From Balaenoptera acutorostrata (lineage: Eukaryota > Chordata > Mammalia > Artiodactyla > Balaenopteridae), in the NCBI RefSeq assembly GCF_949987535.1, contig NC_080074.1, positions 25,689,268-25,753,267 on the forward strand: a stretch of 64,000 nt of DNA, read 5' to 3'. Positions 13,001-25,000 of the stretch are shown here, piece after piece. Below the pieces are notes generated by a model that worked only from the letters and a program-made list of their open reading frames with translations, made no database searches and was not told where the DNA came from. The translations under genes were made by a program, and so were the position numbers. Every line of letters starts with the position of its first letter. The stretch's first letter is position 1.

Positions 13001-16000
13001 AAATTAAGAAATTATTATAGTTGATAGGAAGCAGGTACACATGATTTTGTTTGATGAGTTTGCTTATGGCCATTCTCTATGCATATTTTTCTGGGTTTGG
13101 TCTTATCCAGTGAAATACATATAAACCCCACCCCTGGCATTGCTGAGCCACATAACCAGGGACTTTAAGGAACCCTAAAGGCATGGTCTTGGAACCTTAT
13201 TTTGGGAGAGGGAACCAGGTGGTTCTTCTAGTTCTACTTAATCCATCTAGAGGTCATTTGGGATTTCCTATCTATGGAGAATCTATTAGATTTGAAGTGA
13301 AAAGGGCTGGAGTTTGGAGGATAGAAGGAAGTTTGCAGAGGCATGAAGTTGGTCTGGGATTTACAACAACTTTAGAGAGAGATGTTAGTATCAGGGTTCC
13401 TTTAAGCTCAGTAGACCATCTCAGTGAGGCTGGGATTCCTTTGCTCACCAGCAATAGATGCAGACTTATCTGTAAACAGGCCAGGGTATAAAATCATAGG
13501 TACTCTGGTCATTCTTCTTAATGGAACTGATCTTTATGACAGATTGATACAGAAGCAAAGAAACACTCTACATATTATGTGAATGAATATGTCTAGATGG
13601 TATTGAAAGAGACTTTTCTTTCTCCTTCCTTGTCTTCCTAGTGTTTACTTTCAAAGTTTGCTGTAAGATCAAAAGGTCAAGACTCTAACAACGTTTCCCA
13701 ATCAGTGTTCCTTAGAACACTGGTGCCCCATTAGATGTTAATAATTAACCAGAGGAAAATGGGCTTCGTGTTGAAATAAGTATGAGAATTCAAACAGCTT
13801 TCTTTATTATCGGTCTTTTCAGAGCCTTCAGGAGGCTAATGTTCCGAGTGACTCTCCCAGGCATGCAATATGCCATGGTTCTCAAATTTACTTCAGCAAA
13901 GAGCCCTTTTTTGTCAGGGTTCCTAACAGCTTCTCACTGGGCACTACTATTACTCAGGAATCACTGCTTAACATTGCTTCATGCGTCAGCTGAAATGTGA
14001 AGGTTGACCATTACATTAAAAGGGAAAACCAGATTTTTTTAATCCACAGATCTACTTTTGCTACGTTAAAAGAGCTGAAGAAATGTGAGACATTTTTATC
14101 TTTAAAAAGAATGTGTCTAAGAACAATGCTGCAATTGTAATGATTTCTTAATGACTTGATTTATGAGACAGGGAAATAGCTGTTTCTTTTTTTTCCTCCC
14201 TCTCCCAGGCAATCCATTGTAGAGCGATTCTTCCTTGCCAGGACACTCCTTCTGTGAAATTAACCTACAGTGCAGAGGTAAACATCACTGAAATTATTCA
14301 CTGAATTAAATGATCCATACAATTATTTTAATAGGGATTACATTAAATCTGTGGATTTCTTTGGGTAGTACGGACATTTTAACAATATGAATTCTTCCAA
14401 TCCATGAACACGGGATATCTTTCCAAAATGATCCGTATAAGTAAATGTGGTATAAATGATAAGCAGAGATAAGAATTGAATTTGTATAGCTAGAAATACT
14501 TTACTTAATTAAATTCTACCTGAAATATATTAGAAAAAGGCTATGGATCCCATTTTGAATCTCTGTTTTAAAGGCAGTTTCAAACATAAGTATAAAAAAA
14601 AGGGGTATCAGAGACTTCGCTGGCGGTCCAATGGTTAGGACTCCACAGCCAGGGGTGCAGGTTTGATCCCTGGTCGGGGAACTGAGATCCCACATGGTGC
14701 ATGGCGCAGCCAAAAAATGAAATGAAATAAAATAAATCATTCTGATTTTAAAAGGAATTCAGAATTCTGGACCTAAAAACAAGAATTTGGGAGCAACTCT
14801 TTTTAACTTAAAAAAATTGACATTTGTAGGATTAAAGTTTCTATAAATGCACTTTACAGCCATGTAAAAATATCTATCTAGGTATCCTAATGGGCATATA
14901 TTGCAGACTTATCTGTATACATTTCCAACTTATTCTTGTTGTAGGTACTGCTAATCCTTTTAGGAAAAGGTAGACTATAATTAATAAATAAATGCTATCC
15001 CAGAGGCTAGACTTACTTAGACCAGGCAAATAGAATTGAGGATCAACCTGTATTTATGGGGCCTTCTTGATTCCCACATCGTTCCACAACCAAACCACCC
15101 CTGGCATAGTGCTGCAGAAAACTTTACTTGGAGGCCAAGAATCCCTGGACTCCGGTGCTTTGTGACCACCTAGAGGGGTGGGATAGGGAGGGTGGGAGGG
15201 AGACGCAAGAGGGAGGGGATATGGGGATATATGTATACGTATAGCTGATTCATTTTGTTCTAAAGCAGAAACTAACACACCATTGTAAAGCAATTATATG
15301 CCAATAAAGATGTTAAAAAACATTTTAAAGAAAAGAATCCCTGGACTCTTCTCCACCACTTAATAACTGCATGACCTTGGGCAAGTCTTATGACCTCACA
15401 ACCTCAGTTGTCTCATCTGTATAACCTATCACTGCCTAAATGAAGGGAGGAAGCAGAACCAAGGTATTTCCTGAATAGTTTTTAGCTCTAGGATCTGTGG
15501 TTGTTGCAGTACTGATTCTGGAGGTCCTGATTCTGTGCCTGCCTCAGTAATAGCTTTGAGGACTGGGCCATGCAGGAAGAACATGAAAGCCTAGCATTGT
15601 TGGAATGGATGTTTGCTAGATCATTAATACTCAGGTGATGGTCCTTTATTCTGGCATTCATTAGAGGTAAGACTTGCAGAATCATGGAGATAGGGTACAC
15701 ACTGAAGTGACCATACAGTTTGCCCCGTAAGGATGTTTTCCATACAAACTTCCAGAGAAAATTATTTCACATTTCTCAGCAATAAGTTTAAAAGTTTCTC
15801 ACACTCATGACCCTTAAAAAGTAGAATTTGTAACTCCAAGTTTATGTGTTAAATATTAAATTTTTCAGAATTGTATTCTCTGATCTAAAGTGAGTATAAC
15901 ATCCTTTTGAATCTCTTCTGAGGGTGTGGAGGGGAGCAGGGCTGGTGGCTGCCATTGCCAGGCATGGTGCTGAACTCTTCATTTATATTATTTATTCGTT

Positions 16001-19000
16001 GCAACAATCCTATGAAGTTATTACCCTCATTTGATGGGGGAAACTGAGGCTCAGGGAAGTTATTTGCCCAAGTGCACGAAGTTAGTAAGTGGCGGAGCTG
16101 GGATTTTAACCTAGTTTCTCCCAAATGCTCTTAATATGGATGGAAGAGTGGACAGGTAGATATGTCACCATCATTTTTAAAGAAGCCAGTTTGACATATT
16201 GCTAATTCTATTTATAAAAGTGATACAGAGGAATGTACTGGGTTCACAGCCTATTGTATCGATAGTCAAAAAGCGGGGGGGGGGGGAGGGCTTCCCTGGT
16301 GGCGCAGTGGTTGAGAATCTGCCTGCCAATGCAGGGGACACGGGTTCGAGCCCTGGTCTGGGAAGATCCCACATGCCGCGGAGCGACTGGGCCCGTGAGC
16401 CACAATTACTGAGCCTGCGCGTCTGGAGCTTGTGTTCCGCAATAGGAGAGGCCGCAATAGTGAGAGGCCCGCGCACCGCGATGAAGAGTGGCCCCCACTT
16501 GCCGCAACTGGAGAAAGCCCTTGCACAGAAACGAAGACCGAACACAGCCATAAATAGATAAATAAATAAATAAATAAATTGTATAACTTTAAAAAAAAAA
16601 AAAAGCGGGGGGAAAGGTTATTTTACATAGAACTTTTCATTTGTATCTTTATTTATATCTTTTCCTTCTCAATTAGGTGTCTGTCCCTAAAGAACTGGTT
16701 GCACTTATGAGTGCCATTCGTGATGGAGAAGCACCTGACCCAGAAGACACGAGCAGGAAGATATACAGATTCAGCCAAAAAGTAAGATCTTAGGGTCTAG
16801 ATTTTGTGTTTTAGTTGGTGGTGAACTACAAATAGCTTTTACCCATCCAGAGAGCAAAATGGCTTTTGAAATATTTCAGAATTTAGAAAGCAGCTCCTGC
16901 TTTTTGTTTTCTTCATTTCTTTTTCTTTTGCGCTTTTAAAATATTTGGTTCTGCTCGCAGCGTTGTACTGAAGCAGGAGGGTGCTGGAGAGGCATGGCAG
17001 GGGGCATGATCCCATTTCCCTACATCCCAGTCAGTAGCAGGTTTCCTGTTTCTAAGTTACACTTTGACCTGCCCTGGTACCAGAGCTCAGGCGTGTGGTG
17101 GTGTAGTGTTTACGGATGGAAGAACTGTCTTAGACCAAAAACCACTCTGTTACAGTCCTTTTAAGTAAAAATTCCTAAGTAGTTGGTAGTTTGACTTGTA
17201 TCTTTGACCTTTAATGAATTGTGTGTGTGTGTGTGTTTACTGATGCTTTTTATTTTTTTTTTATATTTTTATTGGAGTGTAATTGCTTTACAATGTTGTT
17301 ACTTTCTACTGTACAACAAAGTGAATCAGCTGTATGTATACATATATCCCCATATCACCTCTCTCTTGAGCGTCCCTCGCACCCTCCCTATCCCACCTGT
17401 CTAGGTGGTCACAAAGCACCGAGCTGATCTCCCTGTGCTATGCAGCTGCCTCCCACTAGCTATCTATTTTACATTTGGTAGTGTATATATGTCCATGCCA
17501 CTCTCTCACTATGTCCCAGCTTACCCTTCCCTCTCCCCGTGTCCTCGAGTCCATTCTCTAGTAGGTCTGCATCTTTATTCCCATCTTGCCCCTAGGTTCT
17601 TCAGGACCACTTTTTTTTTTTTCAGATTCCATTTATATGTGTTAGCATACGGTATTTGTTTTTCTCTTTCTGACTTACTTCACTCTGTATGACAAACTCT
17701 AGGTCCATCCACCTCACTACAAATAACTTAATTTCATTCCTTTTTATGGCTGAGTAATATTCCATTGTATATATGTGCCACATCTTCTTTATCCATTCAT
17801 CTGTCGATGGACATCTAGGTTACTTCCATGTCCTGGCTATTGTAAATAGAGCTGCAGTGAACATTGGGGTGCATGACTCTTCTTGAATTATGGTTTTCTT
17901 TCGTCCTCCTTAGCAGAACAGGTACCTAAGGCACAGTGGACAATTTTGCCCCTACCCCAGCTTCTAGGATTCCAAAACCTTCAGCATTCTCTCGTTGCTG
18001 GATTATTTTGTATGTCTCTCAAATATACAAGGAGTGGTTTTAAAAAGGAATTTAAAAGAAAGTTTTTTAATTCAAGAGAAAATGACAAAAAACTTAAAAG
18101 CATAGTTGCCTTTTCATACGTTAATTTTTGTGAAATGCTTAAAATGTACCTCGTAATACTATGAGCAATCATGTTTTTCACATTTCAGAATCTTCCCTTG
18201 CTAATGGGATAAAAGGGAAATAGATGTATTGAAATGTTTTTATATCGCAGTTTTGAACTATTTGACCCCCTCAAAAATGAGAACCATTTGAGAAGTACAA
18301 AAGGAAAGTAATCCACACTAATGTTTGGAGATTTGAAAGGAAATTTACTTACTTCTGAATATGAATTGTCTTATTCTGTAATATTTTTAAACACTAATTC
18401 GAGCATTTGGTGTGTGGTTTTTTGCCCCCTTTAGGTTCCGATCCCCTGCTACTTGATTGCTTTGGTTGTTGGAGCTTTAGAAAGCAGGTGAGCCTTTGAA
18501 CACATTTTGAAGTTTATGAAAAGATTAAACCTTAGGTGTCTTGAACCTCTGTCAGGGTTAATTGGTAGATCATTTTTGTATTTCTCAAGAAATCAAGCCA
18601 ACAGCTCTAGAAACATTCAAATCTAATCATGAAATGTAAGTAACAAATTAATTTTAAATTAAAAAAATCTTTACCACTCACCCCTTAGACTTCCCAAGTA
18701 TTACAGAATGAACATGGTCTTACCTTTATAGATCTGGAATCTAAGTTTGAACAAGTCACTTCTCATAACCTCCATTTCCTCATCCTCGAAATTATAATAT
18801 CCCCTTTCCTACTTCATTGGGTGGTTATGTGCAACAAATGAGATAAATTATTTTAAAGCACTAGGAAGCCTATAAATATTACAGAAATATAAGATATTTT
18901 GTTAAAATTTTACCAACAGCTAGAGTGCCCTTCTTTCTTAATTTCTTGTTTGTTCTTATTTCTAAACAACTGAAAATTAAGAATGGCTATAGTAATCACA

Positions 19001-22000
19001 TTCTTTAAATTGCCAGGGATGTGGACACAGTGGACAAATCAGGCATAGATTCCAGTTCCAGCTGTAGCAGTTAACTATCTACATCCTTGGGCAACTCACC
19101 TCTCTGAGTTTAACCTTCTTCGCCTAAGAACTAGAAATAATCATGTTTACTTCAAGGGATTTTTGTGAGGATTAACAGACCTAACATATGTAAAGGTCCT
19201 GGCCTATAGGAGGCACTCACTAAATGATAATTGTAATAATTGTCACAGCAGCTGACAGTTATCAGGTCTCATTAGGTACCAACTCCAAGGCATTATGCCC
19301 TTGAATCCTCGCAACTCTGTGGAATGGATACAATTACTCTTTCTCATTTTACCGATAAAGAAACTGATGTTCGGTGAGTTTAAATAACTGGCTCAGAGTC
19401 ACAGAGCTAGGAAATGTCAGAGCCGGGACCCATCCTAGACCATCTGACTTTAGAGCCCATGCGGCATAGAACTCTGCTGTCTGGAGTGGCAGCCACTAAC
19501 CACATGAGGCTTGAGATGTGCTGGAAGTGTAAAATAAACACTGGATTTCTAAAGACTGCATATGAAAAAAAAGAATGCAAAATATTTCATTAATAATCTT
19601 TTATGCTGATTACATGTCAAAATGATACTATTTTGGATATATTGGTTTAAACAAAATATATTATTAAAATTAATTTCATCTGCTTCACTTTGCCTTTTTT
19701 AAAAAATGTGGCTACTGGACAATTTAAAATTACACACGTGGCTCACATTTGTGGCTCTCATTCATTTATATTGGCTAGCACTGGTTACCATTGCTTCTCA
19801 CTGTGGTCTACAAACCAATAGCTTTGGCATCACCTGGGAGCTGGTTAGAAATGAAAGTCCTTGGGTCCTACCCCAGACCTACCGAATCAAAATTTGTATT
19901 TGAACAACCTCCCCAGATAGTTTGTATGCACATTGAAGTTTGAGAGGCCCTGCCCTAGAATCCACTGCCTCTCTGGGCTAGGATATCAAGGCAAAGACTT
20001 ATTGTTTGGGGTTTGGCATTGCATAACAGTTTTAAGATGAAATTTACATGAAAAAAATATTTTTGAGTTCTAGTCCTATATAAGTGATATATAGTTCTAT
20101 TTGTTTCTTCTTTTTTAATTGTGGTTAAAAAAAAAACCACAAAATTTACTGTCTCAACCAGTTTTAAATGTATAGTTCAGTAGTCACTAGTGTTAAGTAT
20201 ATTCATGTTGTTATGAAACAGATCTCCAGAACTTTTTCATCTTGGAAAACTGAAACTCTGTAAACTCTGTACCCTTTAAACAACAACTCCCATTTCCACC
20301 TCCCTCCAGTACCTGGTAACCATTGTTCTATTTTCTGTTTCTCTGAGTTTGACTACTTTATATACCTCGTAAGTGGAATCGTAGAGTACTTGTTCTTCTG
20401 TAACTGCCTTATTTCACTTAGCGTAATGTCCTTAAGTTTCTTCCATGTTACAGCATGTGACAGGATTTCCGTCTCTCTCTGTTTGTTTCTTCTTATTTAA
20501 AAGTGTTCAACCTTTAAGTGCATAACAGAGTTTACATCTGCCCCCTTCTGGAATAATCTCTTACTGAGCCGTGACTGGGGTTTCTATAGTTGTAAGATTG
20601 AGGGAAGAAACTAGATCCCTAAAGGTCTTACCGGAGCCAGTAAGCTAACCTTTGGGGGCGCTTCACGTCAAGTTTTCACGTGGCCCAGACTGCACCCCCT
20701 TATAGACATGCAGACTTATTGCCGCATTCACAACAGGAGTTTTGTACCTCAGAGAAGCCGTTTCGCCTCACCTCCTCCCCATAAGCACGTGGTACATCAC
20801 ACTGCTTCTGTAAGGATTTGTGTACAACAGTTTAAATCGTTCCTAGAACCAGGTGAGTAATTTGCTTTGAATTTCATTCTTACTAAGCTTTTCCATTTTG
20901 CAGGCAGATTGGCCCAAGGACATTGGTATGGTCTGAGAAAGAGCAGGTGGAAAAGTCTGCTTACGAATTTTCTGAGGTTCGTCATAAAGTTACCCTTTTT
21001 AATAACTGTGGTAGATGGTAGATTTAAGATTTTGAGTATGAAATGCGGTGCTTTTAAGTAATGTGGTAAAAGAATCAAATAGTATATCTTATTTTAGGTG
21101 TTTGCAGTTGATGCATTTTTGGGTATCATTTTCATTTAAAATAAGCACCATTAACTCATAGCCTTCACAGAAAGCAATGTACACTTTTAAGAAATTTATT
21201 ATGGCAATGATTAAGACATACAAATATATATACATTAATTTTCCAGACTGAATCTATGCTTAAAATTGCAGAAGATCTGGGAGGCCCATATATTTGGGGG
21301 CAGTATGACCTATTGGTCCTGCCGCCATCCTTCCCGTATGGCGGCATGGAACATCCTTGCCTCACTTTTGTAACCCCTACTCTGCTGGTAAGTGTAAATT
21401 TTTCTTCATTTGAAGTTGACGTTTCCTCAAACATAAACCTAGGTATGAAGAACCTTAGACTCCTAATAATAAAAAGACTTTTTTAAATAATAAAAGGCTT
21501 TTAGGGCTTCCCTGGTGGCACAGTGGTTGAGAATCTGCCTGCCAATGCAGGGGACACGAGTTCGAGCCCTGGTCTGGGAAGATCCCACATGCCACAGAGC
21601 AGCTGGGCCCGTGAGCCACAATTACTGAGCCTGCGCGTCTGGAGCCTGTGCCCCGCAACGGGAGGGGCCGCAATAGTGAAAGGCCCGCGCACCGCGATGA
21701 AGAGCGGTCCCCGCACCGCGATGAAGAGTGGCCCCCACTTGCCGCAACTAGAGAAAGCCCTCGCACGAACCGAAGACCCAACACAGCCAAAAATAAATAA
21801 ATAAATAAATAAAGTAGCTATAAAATTTTTTTTAAAAAAGGCTTTTATTTATGTAACCCTTGTTTCTTATTTGACTGCTCATTGTGATTATTATCATCAC
21901 CTCAACTTTCTAAAGAAAATAATTTGGCCATTTGGGAGAAAAGAATATAGTGTTCAAGGTGCTTTGGGGTGCTGGGGGAGGGAGGGCTGTGTAACAACAG

Positions 22001-25000
22001 TCTATTGATGAATTGTGTGTCCAAAGAAACTATACCAGTTACACTTGGCATATAGGTACTGGTTAAAAAACAAAACAAAACTCAGTTTACCATAACTAGG
22101 AAAGAATTAGCCCACAGTATATAGCTATATATTATATGCCTTTGTTCGCTACTTTAAATCCTTCCTAGAACCAAGTGGGTAATGGATTAGCAACTAAATA
22201 AGTAAAACACGCTATAGGACACTACAGACTTTTCTTAAATATACTGCAGGTAATAAGGAGAGAATGAAGGTACCTAAGAGTGAATAAGAGTGGATATAAA
22301 AAAATAGAAGAGGAGAACTGTTTCCTGCAAGTTAATTAGAGACAGGTATACTGGTTCCTGTGGTATTGGAAAAATTCCCAAGATTAGGGAGAGAAAGAAT
22401 AATGCTATGTTTTAATCCTGCATTTTAAAAAATTTCTTCAGTACATGTTGCTTTTGAACTCTTTGGAGTGCCACAGCAGAAATACAGTGGACCATAAATG
22501 CTGGAATACTGTGTCTTGACATAGGCAGTCTTTTAGATATAGTCTGTAATTTGATTTCTGAAATACTAAGGTAATTTTCTTCTTTTTTAGGCAGGTGACA
22601 AGTCACTCTCCAACGTAAGTGAAAATTTATTATCATGGTCTTATCCTCAAGAAGTATTAAGTCAAGTGATTTTAAAATATCCATTGTGTCATTATATTGA
22701 AGACATGATTATAAAAGATAACCTGGGGATTCTAGTTGCAAGACATTACTACATAATCAGTAGGATTTAACAGATTTAAGAACATTTTATGGTTTGATCT
22801 CTTCATATGTTTATGAAATATTTTTTAATGGAGTGATGTATCCATTTATTATTTTCTAAATAATATTTTGTTTCTAATTTTGTAAACTATACTATACTTT
22901 TTTTTATCTTTGGCTAAATTGTGATTTTTTTTTTTTTTTTTGCTGAACTGAATAATTCTTTGAATATCTTAGCTAATGTTAAAAAAACTTGAACAATGTG
23001 GAAAAAAATAAATTGAACAACGTGGAATTGGAAGAACTAGAATGCTTACATAATGAGTTATTTTAGGTTAAGATAATCAATTTCACCATTAATCACTTCC
23101 ACTATTTCCTTTAGGTTATTGCACATGAAATATCTCATAGTTGGACAGGAAATCTAGTGACCAACAAAACTTGGGATCACTTCTGGTAAGATTTATTATT
23201 ATTATATCTTTATTGGTTCTTGTTATTGATTTCTTTCCCTGCCTTCCACCACCTTGAATTGTTTTGTGTGTATACCTTTGTTATCATCTCTTTGGTAGAC
23301 AGGGATTTTTTTAAAATTCTGTAATACTTATCACAATGTCAGGTAGAATAGAGGTTTTCAGTTGATGCTGTTTAGTTCCTGGTATGGTCACATTTTAATA
23401 CATGGACACACAAAACCAGAGCCCTGGCTTCATTTCCCCTGCTTCCATCTTCTGGGCTGGGCTTCCCATTGTTCTGAACTGAATGCAAGGAAGCCACGCA
23501 GAACAGTCTGCTTAGACTTGAGTATTCATACTTTACAATTGCTTTGCTCTGTAGAAACACCAAAAAGAAAATATCTTGTTGATTGCAGTGCCTTTTTCTC
23601 TCAGCTGTGTCAGTGTTTTTATTTTTCAATTATTTTCAGGTTAAATGAAGGACATACTGTATACTTGGAACGCCACATTTGTGGACGGTTGTTTGGTGAA
23701 AAGTTCAGACATTTTCATGCTCTGGGAGGATGGGGAGAACTCCAGAATTCGGTAAATGAGTCATACTTTTAAAAGCATTCATCCCAAGTTGTGTAGGTGT
23801 TCAAAAATTCAGATTGTAAAGCAGCTTTACTAAGTAGCAGTAAGAAAGTCATTTTTACCAGTGTGGGAAATCAAGCAGATACTGGTGTGATGTTCTGTTG
23901 TTACCTGTTAGTCATTATCCTGTGTAAGGTCATGTTCATGACCAGTAGGACCTCACTGGGGCTTTGCAATAATATAGTTGGCTACTCTGTTTGAATTTTA
24001 TTTGGTGTATTTATGTCATTTTTAAATGCTCTCTCCTGAGAGCTGAATTTGCTAACCAGGCATTAAAACATTTTTCTAGTCATTTATTGAGCAAGAAATA
24101 TCACGGAACCTTACGCTAGTAGGCATTCCATTAATAGACTTCCAGAAATGTGTACTAACATATCCTACAGTTTCCAGTCTCTAGTTTAAGTTCTAAATTC
24201 CCCTAAAGTTATGCCACTGAGTGTAGTAAAACTTCTTACTAGCTTGTGTACATGATGGTAACCAGACTTCATATTTGAACATTCCTCTAATTTTGCGTCT
24301 CACAGATAAAGACTTTTGGAGAGACACATCCCTTCACCAAACTTGTGGTTGATCTGACGAACGTAGACCCTGACGTGGCTTATTCTTCAGTTCCCTATGA
24401 GAAGGGCTTTGCTTTACTCTTTTACCTTGAACAGCTTCTTGGAGGACCAGGCAAGCAGTTGGCATTTTCTGATTTTTTTGTTTTGAGGGTAATAGAAAGA
24501 ATTTTTAACTGTTGCTTTTGCTCCGTTTTATCCTTCCCGTTCATTTTTTATGTAGCTGCTAAAGAAATCTGTATCGTTTTCTAATGTTACCTCTCTACTT
24601 AAAACCTTGACTAACCTCTGCATTCTAAATTATGCTGCTTGACTTAAAAAAAGCTCGTCAGTATTTTAAAAATTAGGAAACTAGTATGTGCTCATTGAAA
24701 AAAATTTTGTGTGGTACAGAAATTTGTAAGAGTCATAAGTGAGGGTCCTTCAGTTTGGTGTGTATGGCTCCAGATCTTTTTCAAAGTGTAAGTGAACAGA
24801 CATATATAGATATATATACATATAGTTACTTTAATTACAGAAAATGGATCATACTATATATTTCTTCTACATTTATTTTTTAATTCAACAATATTTTACA
24901 TACATCCTTCCATGTCAGAACTTACAAATCTATCTTGTGCTTTTTAATGCCATCATAGTATTTCATTATATTTGTGTGCTAAGTTTATGTAACCGTCCCC

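Larger units (their letters stand above)
18488..20903. other. LTA4H intron 6
   Basis: It contains MIR segments (18710-18880 and 19025-19235 sense; 19240-19450 antisense), a MER5-like element at 19770-19955 and antisense L1 at 20112-20500. A GC-richer stretch at 20510-20830 before exon 7 matches nothing I recognise. Confidence 0.7.
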
